From: Bradyrhizobium embrapense | Lineage (GTDB): Bacteria > Pseudomonadota > Alphaproteobacteria > Rhizobiales > Xanthobacteraceae | Direction: 5' to 3' | DNA: 64,000 nt | Assembly (NCBI RefSeq): GCF_001189235.2 | Contig: NZ_LFIP02000012.1 | Coordinates: 1 to 64,000 of the forward strand | Part shown: piece by piece, positions 53,740 through 62,766 of the stretch | How positions within the stretch are numbered: the first letter of the stretch is position 1 | Layout of the letters: each line of letters opens with the position of its first letter | Program-made: the position numbers and the translations under genes | The notes under the pieces: model-generated | Seen by the model: only the letters and a program-made list of their open reading frames with translations | Told to the model about the DNA's origin: nothing | The model's database searches: none

Positions 53740-54501
53740 ATGACAGCGATGATGGCCTATAATTCTATCTCGCGATGGTCCAGCGCGCTTGGGTTCTGCG
53801 CGATCGTTGCGATCATCCGCCCCGCGCACGCCGATCCGCGTGCTGTCGTCGAACTCTTCACCTCGCAGGGATGCTCGTCCTGTCCGCCCGCGGACAAGAT
53901 CATCGGGGAGCTCGCGAAGGATCCCAACGTCATCGCGCTGAGCATGCCGATCGACTATTGGGACTATCTCGGCTGGAAGGACACGCTGGCCGATTCCCGT
54001 TTCAGCGCGCGCCAGAAAGCCTATTCGCACATGCGCGGCGACCGCGACGTCTACACGCCGCAGGCCGTGATTAACGGCTCCGCGCATGTGATCGGCAGCG
54101 ACCGTGCCAGCATTGAGGACGCCATCAAGGACACCGAGAAGAGCGGCAGCGTGATGTCGGTGCCGGTGACGATGACGCTCACCGGCAAGCAGATCAACGT
54201 GTCGGTCGCCGCATCGAAATCGCCCGCGGCGTCGCGCGGCGAAGTCTGGATCTGCTCGATCTCGAAGTCGGTACCGATCTCGATCGCGCGCGGCGAGAAC
54301 CGCGGCCGCGAGATCACCTACCACAACGTGGTGCGCAATCTCCTCAAGGTCGGTGACTGGAATGGCTCGTCCGGGAGCTGGACCGTGCCGCTGGAGAACA
54401 TCACGCGCGATGGTGTCGACGCCGCGGCCGTCTACGTCCAGGACGGCAATCGCGAAAAGCCGGGCCCGATGCTCGGCGCCGCATTCACCTCGCTGCGCTA
54501 G
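53740..54501 (+). CDS. DUF1223 secreted thioredoxin-like protein
   Basis: A 253-residue protein with an N-terminal signal segment (SSALGFCAIVAIIRPAHA). The DUF1223 core starts VVELFTSQGCSSCPPADKI, with a thioredoxin-like CSSC, then PIDYWDYLGWKDTLADSRFS and YTPQAVINGS. Likely a periplasmic thiol protein; no role is established. ATG 53740 and ATG 53749 are possible starts. Confidence 0.85.
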   Translation: MTAMMAYNSISRWSSALGFCAIVAIIRPAHADPRAVVELFTSQGCSSCPPADKIIGELAKDPNVIALSMPIDYWDYLGWKDTLADSRFSARQKAYSHMRGDRDVYTPQAVINGSAHVIGSDRASIEDAIKDTEKSGSVMSVPVTMTLTGKQINVSVAASKSPAASRGEVWICSISKSVPISIARGENRGREITYHNVVRNLLKVGDWNGSSGSWTVPLENITRDGVDAAAVYVQDGNREKPGPMLGAAFTSLR

Positions 54502-54641
54502 TTTCAGTCGGCCGCGTCGTCGAGACGCATGCGTGCTGTCGCGCCGCCTTGCGCGGCGGCGAGCGCGCGTCCGGTTTTTCTTGAAGCAAGGCGCCGGGGC
54601 CTTGCGCAAGTCTCGATCGCGCGTTGATCGAGCAGGGCCCC

Positions 54642-54672
54642 AAAAACAAAAAGGACCAACTTTCGTTGGCCC
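54642..54672 (-). terminator. Orphan intrinsic terminator on the minus strand
   Basis: On the minus strand GGGCCAAC pairs with GTTGGTCC (one G-U) around a GAAA tetraloop and runs into TTTTTGTTTTT. This is a textbook intrinsic terminator, but no minus-strand gene lies between it and 55671, and the next minus-strand gene has its own terminator at 55590-55620. Confidence 0.85.
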
Positions 54673-54832
54673 AGTGTTGGGATTTGATTCCCCTGCGAAC
54701 AGGCCCGATCCCGACGGCCCCGGGGGGCTGGGGGCTGAGGAATCCGGAACCGAAAGGACCGGGCCAACGCAGGATTATCTTTTCGCAGGGCAGCGGGGCG
54801 GGCGATGGGCGGAAGTGGGGCAGCAATATGAT
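54642..54832 (-). ncRNA. Candidate small RNA of about 190 nt (unidentified)
   Basis: Inferred from the orphan terminator. The 5' end is a guess: GGAAAAC, 16 nt, CGTT (54839-54865, minus) resembles the GGAAC-N16-CGTT pattern of the alphaproteobacterial general-stress sigma factor EcfG, placing a start near 54832. The RNA would have C-rich single-strand stretches (CCCCACTTCCGCCC, CAGCCCCCAGCCCCCC) that could bind Shine-Dalgarno regions. It does not look like 6S, SRP, RNase P or tmRNA to me. Confidence 0.35.
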
Positions 54833-55028
54833 TCTGCTAACGTTCCCGTGACTCTTCGGTTTTCCGGACAATTCGTCGCGCATGCCCGTGGTTAAGGGCT
54901 GGTTGCATTGCGAATGGCCCCTTGCGGCGTCCTTCGCTTAGCGCAATCATGTCACTCTCGTGACGATCCCGAGGTGGGGGCACCGGGCTTCGGAGCTTGA
55001 TCGTCACCGGGATGACAGGAGGCGCTCG

Positions 55029-55400
55029 ATGAGTTTGATCTCGGAGGACACCGATCCGAGCGGGAGTCGTGCCGCGGCGCGTCCCGCCGCCGCGACCCCT
55101 CAGCCCAACCGCGTGACATTCAACCGACTTGAGCTCAACCGCATTCTGAATCTCTACGGCCGCATGGTCGCCGACGGCGAGTGGCGCGACTATGCGATCG
55201 ACTTCCTCAAGGACCGCGCCGTGTTCTCGGTGTTCCGGCGCGCCTCCGAAATGCCGATCTACCGGATCGAGAAGGATCCCCGGCTCGCGCGCAAGCAGGG
55301 CATGTACAGCGTGATTTCGGCGACCGGCCTGATCCTGCGCCGCGGCCACGAGCTCGAACGGGTGCTGTTCGTGATCGATCGCAAGCTGTCGCTGGTGTAG
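55029..55400 (+). CDS. DUF2794 family protein
   Basis: A 123-residue soluble protein. After a variable Ala/Pro-rich N-terminus of about 30 residues it has the DUF2794 core: FNRLELNRILNLYGRMVADG, WRDYAIDFLKDRAVFSVFRR and MPIYRIEKDPRLARKQG. The family is almost restricted to alphaproteobacteria and has no known function. ATG 55029 lies close to GGAGGCGCTCG. Confidence 0.87.
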   Translation: MSLISEDTDPSGSRAAARPAAATPQPNRVTFNRLELNRILNLYGRMVADGEWRDYAIDFLKDRAVFSVFRRASEMPIYRIEKDPRLARKQGMYSVISATGLILRRGHELERVLFVIDRKLSLV

Positions 55401-55421
55401 GCGCGGCAAACCCGCCGCTTC

Positions 55422-55508
55422 GTAGCCCGGATGCAGCGCAGCGCAATCCGGGGCTGCCATAACAGCGGATGGACTTGTCCCGGATTGCGCTGCGTCTATC
55501 CGGGCCAC
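55422..55508. repeat. GTAGCCCGGAT palindromic repeat, long form
   Basis: GTAGCCCGGAT (55422-55432) pairs with ATCCGGGCCAC (55498-55508), one base changed. Inner arms GCAGCGCAATCCGGG and CCCGGATTGCGCTGC pair. It lies between the convergent DUF2794 and Bax-inhibitor-like genes. Confidence 0.86.
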
Positions 55509-55589
55509 GCGGTCGTCGTTCCAATCCGCCGGAAACCGTTGTGCAGCCCACGCCGAGCGTGTGCCGCATCGTCAGTATTTTCCCGGCGC

Positions 55590-55620
55590 AAAAGAAAAGC
55601 CCCGGCCGCATGGCCGGGGC
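55590..55620 (-). terminator. Intrinsic terminator of the Bax-inhibitor-1-like gene
   Basis: GCCCCGGCC pairs with GGCCGGGGC around a 4-nt loop (55599-55620). On the minus strand it is followed by TTTTCTTTT. Confidence 0.88.
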
Positions 55621-55650
55621 TTGCAAGGCTTGGATTTGCAAGGCTTGGAT
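55621..55650. repeat. Perfect 15-bp tandem duplication
   Basis: TTGCAAGGCTTGGAT occurs twice without a gap (55621-55635 and 55636-55650), in the 3' untranslated part of the Bax-inhibitor-like gene between its stop codon and terminator. Confidence 0.9.
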
Positions 55651-55671
55651 CGATTGGCTGGCGCGAGCCGC

Positions 55672-56463
55672 TTAGTCGCGCTGGCCGAGCAGCTGCAGCA
55701 ACAGCGTGAACAGGTTGATGAAGTTCAGGTAGAGCGACAGCGCACCCGTGATTGCCGCACGCTCTGCCATCACGCCACCCTGCGAGGCGTAGCCGTAGAT
55801 GTAGTCGTTCTTCAGCCGCTGGGTGTCCCAAGCGGTGAGGCCTGCGAACACCAGCACGCCGACCACCGAGACGATGAACTGCAGTGCCGAGCTGGCCAGG
55901 AACAGGTTGACCAGGCTCGCGATGATGATGCCGATCAGGCCCATGAACAGGAACGAGCCCATGCCGCTCATGTCACGCTTGGTGGTGTAGCCGTAGAGGC
56001 TCAGCGCACCGAACGTCGCCGCGGTGATGAAGAACACGCGCACGATCGAAGTGTGCGTGTACACCAGGAAGATCGACGACAGCGACAGGCCCATCAGCGC
56101 CGAGAACACCCAGAACAGAAGCTGGGCGGTCGCGGGCTGCAGGCGGTTGATGCCGGCCGAGATGACGAACACCATCGCCAGAGGGGCGAGGATGAACAGC
56201 CACTTCAGCGGGCTCACGAACATCGCGTAGCCGAACTGCGTCAGATAGGCATTGCCGAATTTGGCGACGGCGGCGGACTGGTCGGTCGTCACCGCGCCCA
56301 TGTAGACGCCGAGCGCGGCAAGGCCGGTGATGGCCAGGCCGATGCTCATGTAGTTGTAGATGCGCAGCATGTAGGCGCGCAGACCGGCGTCGACGGCCGC
56401 AGCGTCAATGCGCCCGGCGGCCCGGCCGAAAGGAGAAGCGTAGTTGCGGTCTAGGTCCGACAT
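55672..56463 (-). CDS. Bax inhibitor-1/YccA family membrane protein
   Basis: A 263-residue protein with seven hydrophobic helices after a polar N-terminus of about 40 residues. LRAYMLRIYNYMSIGLAITG, SPLKWLFILAPL and LTAWDTQRLKNDYIYG fit the BI-1/YbhL family; the aspartates of WDTQ and near the C-terminus are those proposed to sense pH in calcium-leak channels. ATG 56463 starts MSDLDRNYASPFG. Confidence 0.9.
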   Translation of the reverse strand: MSDLDRNYASPFGRAAGRIDAAAVDAGLRAYMLRIYNYMSIGLAITGLAALGVYMGAVTTDQSAAVAKFGNAYLTQFGYAMFVSPLKWLFILAPLAMVFVISAGINRLQPATAQLLFWVFSALMGLSLSSIFLVYTHTSIVRVFFITAATFGALSLYGYTTKRDMSGMGSFLFMGLIGIIIASLVNLFLASSALQFIVSVVGVLVFAGLTAWDTQRLKNDYIYGYASQGGVMAERAAITGALSLYLNFINLFTLLLQLLGQRD

Positions 56464-56697
56464 GGTCGAATTCCCGTGGTTGGTCCCGGTGGAGCGCAAG
56501 GGATTTGCGGCGCCGGTCGTAAATCTATCTCAGATGGCTCGGTTTGCGGAACATTAATTGCGTGTCATTCAAACCGACTATCCGACCCGAGTGGTATGTG
56601 GGAAATTAACACATCCGACGCAAGCTTCCACGCGCGGCCGAATGTCGCTCTGGCCTAGCATTTTCAGGCAAAACGGCGCTGCCGCCGCTACAAATTG

Positions 56698-59268
56698 TCA
56701 CAAATTCCGCAGCACCGAGGCCGGCTTCTGGTTCAGCGCGAGCAGCGTCCCCGCCAGCCCCAATCCGACGGTGACGACCAGCGCGGCGACCACGACCAGC
56801 GCCGCGCTGCCGGCCTGCCAGATGAAGCTCAGCGTCATCAGCCGCGTCACGATCAGCCAGGCGGCGACCGAACCTGAGATCACCCCGAATATTGCGGTTG
56901 CAAAGCCTATCATCAGATACTCCAGCGCGTAGGCGCCGAGCAGTCGCGCCCGCGTGGCGCCGAGCGTCTTGAGGATCACGGCGTCATAGACGCGGTGGCG
57001 GTGCCCGGCGGCGAGCGCGCCGCCCAGCACCAGGATCGCCGAGATCAGCGTCACGGCGCTGGCGCCGCGGATCGCCAGCACCAGATTGCTGACCACGGTG
57101 CCGACCGTCTCCAGCGCCTCGCGGACCCGGACGCTGGTCACCATCGGGAATGCGTCGGCGACCTGCTTGATGATGCGCGCGTCATCGGTGGCGCCGGCAT
57201 GGGGTTCCGTCAGGGTCGCGACGTGGCTATGCGGCGCGCCCTTGAAGGCATTCGGCGAGAACACCAGCACGAAATTGATGCCGAGGCCCTGCCAGTCGAT
57301 GTTGCGCAGATTGGCGATCTTGGCCGGCACATCGCGGCCGAGCACGTTGACCACGATCTCGTCGCCGATCTTCAAGGACAGTCCGTCGGCGATCTTCTTT
57401 TCCATCGAGACCAGCGGAGGTCCGCTGTAGTCCGGCCCCCACCATTCGCCCTCGACGATCTTCGAACCCTTGGGAATTTCGCCGGTGTAGGTCAGGCCGC
57501 GGTCGCTTTGCAGCACCCATTCCGAATCGACCGACGGCTTGAGCTGGTCGGCCTTGACGCCGCGCGCGGCGACAATGCGCCCGCGCAGCATGGCCACGTC
57601 CTCGATGGTCGAGTCCGGAGAGATCTGCTTGAGGAAAGCACCAAAGCGGTCGGCCTCGGTCGAGGGGATGTCGATGAAGAAGAACGACGGTGCCCGTTCC
57701 GGCAATGCGGCCAGGAACTGTCGGCGCAGATTGCCGTCGATCTGGGTGATGGTGACGAGCACCGCGAGGCCAAGACCCAGCGACAGCACGACCGAGGGCG
57801 TCAGCGCGCCCGGCCGGTGGATGTTGGCGATGGCGAGCCGCAGCATGGTCATGCGGCTGCGCGGCAGCCGCCGCGCCACCGCCATCAGGATCTCGGCGAT
57901 CCCGCGTAGCAGCAGGAACACTGCGATCGACGAGGCGACGAACACCGAAGCCACCCGCTTGTCGTAGGCGAGCCCGATCGCGACGCCGATGAGAAGCGCG
58001 ACCACCGCCGCCATCAGCGCGAGATAGCTCCAGCGTGGGCGGTGCCACTCGCTGGCGACGGTTTCGCGGAACAGCGCGGCGACCGGCACGTCATGGACCC
58101 GGCCGAGCGGCCACAGCCCGAACGCCAGCGCGGTGAGCTGGCCGTAGAGGAAGGAGAGCGCCAGCTCGTCGGGATGCAGGGCCGGCACCACCGGCAGCGG
58201 CAGCAGCTTGCCGAACAGGCCGACAATGATGAAGGGCAGCGCGGCGCCGAGTACCAGCCCGATCACCGAACCGATCCCGGCCAGCACCACCACTTGCGTG
58301 CAGTAGATCGTGAAGACGTCGCGGCCGGTGGCGCCGAGCGCCTTGAACGAGGCGATGACGTCGCGGCGCCGGTCGATATGGCTCTTCACCGCGTTGGCGA
58401 CGCCGACGCCGCCGACCAGCAGGGCGGCGAGGCCGACCAGGGTCAGGAACTGGGTGAAGCGGTTGATGGTGCGCTCAAGCTGCGGCGAGGCGTTGTTGCG
58501 GCTGCGGACCTCCCAGCCGGCCTGCGGCGCGGCAGCCCGCGCGCCGTCGATCAACGCGGTGGTGGCGCGATCGTCGTTGGCGCCGTCGGGCAGCTTCACC
58601 CGGTAGATCCAGCGCACCAGGCTGCCGGGCTGCAGCAGGTCGGTGGCGCGCAGGCTGACTTCGCTGATCAGGAAGCGCGGGCCGAGGCCGACGCCGCCGG
58701 CGAGCTTGTCGGGCTCGGCGGCCACCACGCTGCGGATCTGGTAGGTCGCGCTGCCGATGGTGACGCGGTCGCCGAGCTTCAGGTCGAGCCGCGCCAGCAA
58801 GGTTGAGTCGGCAGCCGCGCCGAAAACGCCGTCGCGTTCGGCAAGCAGATCGGCGACCGGCATGTTCGGCTCGAGCGTCAGCTCGCCGAGCATCGGATAT
58901 CTGCCGTCGACCGCCTTGAGCTCGACCAGCGCCAATTTGCCGTCGCCGCTGCGGGCCATCGCGCGCAGTGTGGCTGCAACCGAAACCTCGCCACGGGTGC
59001 GCAGATACGCGACCTCGTCGGGCTTGGCCTCGCGCGAGATCAGCGAGAATGCGACGTCGCCGCCGAGCAGCGTGCGGCCCTCGCGCGACAGGCCGTCGCC
59101 GAGGCTCGCAGCGACCGAGCCGACGCCGGCAATCGCCATCACGCCGAGCGCGATGCAGGCGATGAACACGTAGAAACCGCGCAGGCCTCCGCGCAGTTCG
59201 CGCAGCGCGTAACGGAAGGCAAGCGACGACGCGCGGCCTTGCACCGCAACTTCGGATGCAATGCTCAT
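56698..59268 (-). CDS. FtsX-type ABC transporter permease (YbbP-like)
   Basis: An 856-residue MacB/FtsX-type permease. It has one N-terminal helix (FYVFIACIALGVMAIAGVGSVA), a large periplasmic domain, three helices (about 260-400), a second helix block and periplasmic domain, and three C-terminal helices, as in YbbP. It works with the ATPase gene 13 bp upstream and is usually next to a TesA-like esterase, as here. A role in envelope lipid or protein handling is proposed for the family. ATG 59268 starts MSIASEVAVQ. Confidence 0.88.
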   Translation of the reverse strand: MSIASEVAVQGRASSLAFRYALRELRGGLRGFYVFIACIALGVMAIAGVGSVAASLGDGLSREGRTLLGGDVAFSLISREAKPDEVAYLRTRGEVSVAATLRAMARSGDGKLALVELKAVDGRYPMLGELTLEPNMPVADLLAERDGVFGAAADSTLLARLDLKLGDRVTIGSATYQIRSVVAAEPDKLAGGVGLGPRFLISEVSLRATDLLQPGSLVRWIYRVKLPDGANDDRATTALIDGARAAAPQAGWEVRSRNNASPQLERTINRFTQFLTLVGLAALLVGGVGVANAVKSHIDRRRDVIASFKALGATGRDVFTIYCTQVVVLAGIGSVIGLVLGAALPFIIVGLFGKLLPLPVVPALHPDELALSFLYGQLTALAFGLWPLGRVHDVPVAALFRETVASEWHRPRWSYLALMAAVVALLIGVAIGLAYDKRVASVFVASSIAVFLLLRGIAEILMAVARRLPRSRMTMLRLAIANIHRPGALTPSVVLSLGLGLAVLVTITQIDGNLRRQFLAALPERAPSFFFIDIPSTEADRFGAFLKQISPDSTIEDVAMLRGRIVAARGVKADQLKPSVDSEWVLQSDRGLTYTGEIPKGSKIVEGEWWGPDYSGPPLVSMEKKIADGLSLKIGDEIVVNVLGRDVPAKIANLRNIDWQGLGINFVLVFSPNAFKGAPHSHVATLTEPHAGATDDARIIKQVADAFPMVTSVRVREALETVGTVVSNLVLAIRGASAVTLISAILVLGGALAAGHRHRVYDAVILKTLGATRARLLGAYALEYLMIGFATAIFGVISGSVAAWLIVTRLMTLSFIWQAGSAALVVVAALVVTVGLGLAGTLLALNQKPASVLRNL

Positions 59269-59281
59269 GTCGCGGCAAAGC

Positions 59282-60001
59282 TCATGTAGTTGACTGCCCG
59301 TCGATGCGGCCGGAGCGCAGCCGCACCACACGATCGCAGCGCTGCGCGAGCGCGAGATCATGCGTCACCAGCACCAGCGTCATGCCGCGCTCGGCGTGCT
59401 TGGCGAACAGCAGGTCGACGATCTGCTTTCCCGTCGTCTCGTCGAGATTCCCGGTGGGCTCGTCGGCGACCAGGATCGCGGGATCGGGCGCCAGCGCGCG
59501 CGCGATCGCAACGCGCTGCTGCTCGCCGCCGGAGAGCTGGGTCGGATAGTGATGCAGCCGTTCGCCGAGGCCGACCGATTGCAGCTCCCGCGCGGCGCGC
59601 GCTGCCGCATCGGGATTACCGGCGAGTTCGAGCGGCACCGCGACATTCTCCAGCGCCGTCATGGTCGGGATCAGATGGAACGACTGGAAGACAATGCCGA
59701 CCTGGCGGCCGCGGAAGCGCGCCAGCTCATCTTCGTCGAGGGCATTGAACGACGTGCCGTCGACGACCACTTCTCCGCTGTCAGGACGTTCAAGCCCCGC
59801 CATCACCATCAGCAAGGTCGACTTGCCCGAGCCCGACGGGCCGATCAGGCCGATCGCCTCACCCGCTGCCACACGAAGGCTGATATCTTTGAGGATATGA
59901 ACCCGTGCCGCACCGGTGCCGAGCGAGAGATTGACGTTCCTGACGGCAATGGTGTCCGGCTCGACGCCGGTCAATGAAGAGGATTCGATGAGACTGTCCA
60001 T
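59282..60001 (-). CDS. ABC transporter ATP-binding protein (YbbA/LolD-like)
   Basis: A 239-residue ATPase with Walker A IGPSGSGKSTLL, Q-loop FQSFHLIP, signature LSGGEQQRVAIARAL, Walker B ILVADEPTGNLD and H-loop VTHDLAL. It pairs with the FtsX-type permease downstream. Its start ATG 60001 overlaps head-on with the esterase gene, so its promoter lies within the esterase coding sequence. Confidence 0.9.
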   Translation of the reverse strand: MDSLIESSSLTGVEPDTIAVRNVNLSLGTGAARVHILKDISLRVAAGEAIGLIGPSGSGKSTLLMVMAGLERPDSGEVVVDGTSFNALDEDELARFRGRQVGIVFQSFHLIPTMTALENVAVPLELAGNPDAAARAARELQSVGLGERLHHYPTQLSGGEQQRVAIARALAPDPAILVADEPTGNLDETTGKQIVDLLFAKHAERGMTLVLVTHDLALAQRCDRVVRLRSGRIDGQSTT

Positions 60002-60728
60002 GGCTCGGTCATATGGCACTTCCGCAGCTGCGGTCGAGGGCCGGTTGAAAATCTTCGTGCACATACTCGTGTTGCTTATGGGCTTGATGACGGCGGCAAG
60101 TGCGCAGACGCCCGGATCCGGGGACGGAAAAGAGAAAGGCCCGGCGCAAGGCGCCGTGAAGCCGATCAAGATGGTGGTCCTGGGCGATTCCCTGAGCGCC
60201 GGGTATGGTCTCCCGGGCCCGGCGTCATTTCCGGTCCGGCTGCAAAAAGCCTTGGAAGCCAAGGGGATAATGGTCGAGATGACCAATGCCGGGGTGTCCG
60301 GCGATACCGCTTCGGGCGGCCGCGAGCGGCTCGACTGGTCGGTGGCGGATGGAACCGATGCGGTGATCGTCGAGCTCGGCGCCAACGATGCCTTGCGCGG
60401 CATCGATCCTGCGGTGACGCGTGCCGCGCTCTCCGACATCATCACAAAGTTGCAGGCGCGCAAGATCGCCGTGCTGTTGTGCGGCATGCTCGCGCCGCCG
60501 AACTATGGCAGCGACTATGCAGCGAAGTTCAACGCGATCTATCCGGATCTGGCGAAATCGCTCGGCGTGCCGCTCTATCCGTTCTTCCTCGACGGCGTTG
60601 CTGGTAATCCGAAGATCAATCAGGCCGACGGCATGCATCCGACGGCCGAAGGTGTGGACATCGTCGTCAAGAACATCCTGCCCACGGTGGAGGCATTTCT
60701 CGGCGCATTATCAGGGCAACGCAGTTGA
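59988..60728 (+). CDS. TesA-like SGNH/GDSL esterase (arylesterase/lysophospholipase)
   Basis: A 246-residue secreted hydrolase. A signal segment (FVHILVLLMGLMTAASA, cut near residue 40) precedes the SGNH domain: block I VVLGDSLSAGYG with catalytic Ser, block II DTASGG, block III LGANDALRG, and block V DGMHPTAEG with Asp and His. It resembles TesA of E. coli, whose gene is also divergent from ybbA-ybbP. ATG 59988 has AGAGGA upstream; ATG 60000 is an alternative. Confidence 0.9.
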   Translation: MRLSMARSYGTSAAAVEGRLKIFVHILVLLMGLMTAASAQTPGSGDGKEKGPAQGAVKPIKMVVLGDSLSAGYGLPGPASFPVRLQKALEAKGIMVEMTNAGVSGDTASGGRERLDWSVADGTDAVIVELGANDALRGIDPAVTRAALSDIITKLQARKIAVLLCGMLAPPNYGSDYAAKFNAIYPDLAKSLGVPLYPFFLDGVAGNPKINQADGMHPTAEGVDIVVKNILPTVEAFLGALSGQRS

Positions 60729-60894
60729 AACGCGGGCAGCGAGCCGTGTCGTGTCCGTAGGTTTACGAGCTGTTAACGGGTCATGCTTCGCAGAGTCACA
60801 TATCTCGGGTACAAATAGGCATCGGTGATTCGTCACCGGGCTGTTATGGGGTGCGGGCTCCCAAAACCCGCGCCAAGCATCGAGGATTATTGCG

Positions 60895-61431
60895 ATGCCG
60901 CGTCTGTTCACTGGACTGGAAATTCCGGCCGAGATCGGCCAGACACTTTCCAATTTGCGTGGCGGCCTTCCCGGCGCACGCTGGATCGATCCCGAAAATT
61001 ATCACGTCACTCTGCGCTTCATCGGCGATATCGACGGCATCTGGGCCAACGAGATCGCGACGATGCTGTTTCGGGTGAACCGAAAACCGTTCGAGGTCAA
61101 ACTGCAGGGCCTGTCGAGCTTCGGTGGACGCAAGCCGCGCGCGGTGGTTGCCGCCGTCGAGCCCAGTCGGCCGCTGATCGAACTGCAGGCCGAGCTCGAG
61201 CGGATGATGCAGCGGATGGGGCTCAATCCCGAGGGCAGGAAATTCACGCCCCATGTCACGCTCGCGCGTCTGCATGACGCATCGAGTCAGGACGTCGCGG
61301 ATTATCTGTCGGTGCGCGGCTACTTCCCGAGCCGCAGCTTCATGGCGGACCGCTTCGTGCTGTTCTCGTCGCGCGCGTCGACCGGTGGCGGCCCCTATGT
61401 GGTCGAGGATTCCTACGAGCTTTGCGCGTAA
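60895..61431 (+). CDS. thpR: RNA 2',3'-cyclic phosphodiesterase
   Basis: A 178-residue 2H phosphoesterase with both catalytic HxTx motifs: YHVTLRFIG near residue 37 and PHVTLARLH near 120. The N-terminal RLFTGLEIPAEI is typical. It opens 2',3'-cyclic phosphates on RNA ends. GAGGATTATTGCG before ATG 60895 is a good ribosome site. Confidence 0.92.
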   Translation: MPRLFTGLEIPAEIGQTLSNLRGGLPGARWIDPENYHVTLRFIGDIDGIWANEIATMLFRVNRKPFEVKLQGLSSFGGRKPRAVVAAVEPSRPLIELQAELERMMQRMGLNPEGRKFTPHVTLARLHDASSQDVADYLSVRGYFPSRSFMADRFVLFSSRASTGGGPYVVEDSYELCA

Positions 61432-61578
61432 GGCATCGGAGATCGCGGCGAGATCGCGCTTCCCGGCCCGGCGAGGTCGTGCGGTAGGCCGGGGTGTGCA
61501 AGGGCTTGCGCTTGCATACCCCATTGGCACAATTCACGGCTTGCAATTTGCCGCGCACTAGGGCCGTAAGGTGGGCTC

Positions 61579-62766
61579 ATGCTGTCCACCTCGCCGAGTT
61601 CCTTCCTCGAACACTACAAGTCCCTGGTCGCCTCCGGTGCGATCGAGGCCGATCCCGCGCAAGCCCGCGCCGCCGATGCATTCGGCGCACTCGATGAGCG
61701 GCTCGCGAGCTACAAGCCGCCGCGCAAGCAGGGTCTGTTCGGGCGGCTGTTCGGCGGCAACGGGGACGACAAGCCGCCGCGCGGGCTCTACGTCCATGGC
61801 GAGGTCGGCCGCGGCAAGACCATGCTGATGGACCTGTTCTTCCAGCAGAGCCCGGTCGAGCACAAGCGCCGCGCGCACTTCCACGAGTTCATGGCCGAAG
61901 CGCATGAGCGCATCTACGGCTACCGCCAGCAGATCGCGCGCGGCGAGATCGCCGACGGCGATGTGATCGCGCTCACCGCGCAGGCGATCTTCGACGAAGC
62001 CTGGCTGCTCTGCTTCGACGAATTCCACGTCACCGACATCGCGGATGCGATGATCCTCGGACGGCTGTTCGCAAAGCTGTTCGATCTCGGCACCGTCGTG
62101 GTCGCGACCTCGAACGTCGCGCCTGACGATCTCTACAAGGGCGGTCTCAATCGCGCGCTGTTCCTGCCGTTCATCGCGCAGATCTCCGACCACATGGATG
62201 TGCTGCGGCTCGATGCACGCACCGACTTCCGGCTCGAGAAGCTCGCCGGCGTGAAGATGTGGCTGGTGCCCGCCGATGACGCGGCTCGCGATGTGCTCAG
62301 CGCGGCGTGGCGCAAGATGACCGGCAACGCGCCGTGCAAGGCGCGCCTTATCGAAATCAAAAAGCGTTTGCTGACAGTGCCGTGCTCGTCGCATGGCGTC
62401 GCGCGCTTCAGCTTCGCCGACATCTGCGAGAAGCCGCTCGCCGCGTCCGATTACCTCAGGCTGGCGCACGACTACCACACGATCCTGATCGACCATATTC
62501 CGGTGATGGATTACGCCGAGCGCAACGCCGCCAAGCGCTTCATCTCGTTGATCGACACGCTCTATGACAATGCGGTGAAGCTGATGGCCTCGGCCGAGGC
62601 CGATCCGGTGTCGCTGTACCTTGCGACCGACGGCATCGAGGCGATGGAGTTCAAGCGCACGGCCTCGCGCCTGATCGAGATGAGCTCGGAATCCTATTTG
62701 GCGCTGCCGCACGGCCGCAAGGACTCCTCGGCCAGCGGCTCGTCGACCGGTCTGGTCGAGACCTGA
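61579..62766 (+). CDS. zapE: Cell division ATPase ZapE (AFG1 family)
   Basis: A 395-residue AAA-type ATPase. Walker A is VHGEVGRGKTMLMDLFF, Walker B CFDEFHVTDIADAM, with an arginine-finger-type VATSNVAPDDLYKGGLNRALF. ZapE binds FtsZ and is needed for division under stress in E. coli. It stands between thpR and mdh; in many alphaproteobacteria it also precedes mdh. Confidence 0.93.
   Translation: MLSTSPSSFLEHYKSLVASGAIEADPAQARAADAFGALDERLASYKPPRKQGLFGRLFGGNGDDKPPRGLYVHGEVGRGKTMLMDLFFQQSPVEHKRRAHFHEFMAEAHERIYGYRQQIARGEIADGDVIALTAQAIFDEAWLLCFDEFHVTDIADAMILGRLFAKLFDLGTVVVATSNVAPDDLYKGGLNRALFLPFIAQISDHMDVLRLDARTDFRLEKLAGVKMWLVPADDAARDVLSAAWRKMTGNAPCKARLIEIKKRLLTVPCSSHGVARFSFADICEKPLAASDYLRLAHDYHTILIDHIPVMDYAERNAAKRFISLIDTLYDNAVKLMASAEADPVSLYLATDGIEAMEFKRTASRLIEMSSESYLALPHGRKDSSASGSSTGLVET

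Larger units (their letters stand above)
54502..55028. other. 527-bp intergenic region holding a candidate small RNA
   Basis: No reading frame in this stretch has normal protein character. Its composition differs from the surroundings: C/G-homopolymer runs, A-runs at 54642-54652, and several hairpins. The orphan terminator at 54642-54672 points to a minus-strand transcript. The 3' part (54850-55028) should contain the promoter of the DUF2794 gene. Confidence 0.5.

Noticed and set aside
54653..54720. tRNA- or tmRNA-like fold near the orphan terminator
   Set aside because: No cloverleaf, no T-loop consensus and no CCA end could be built from the sequence.
54485..54883. Possible 132-residue minus-strand protein in the DUF1223-DUF2794 gap
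   Set aside because: The strong intrinsic terminator at 54642-54672 lies inside this frame, and the Pro/Ser-rich sequence has no protein character. A small RNA explains the signal better.
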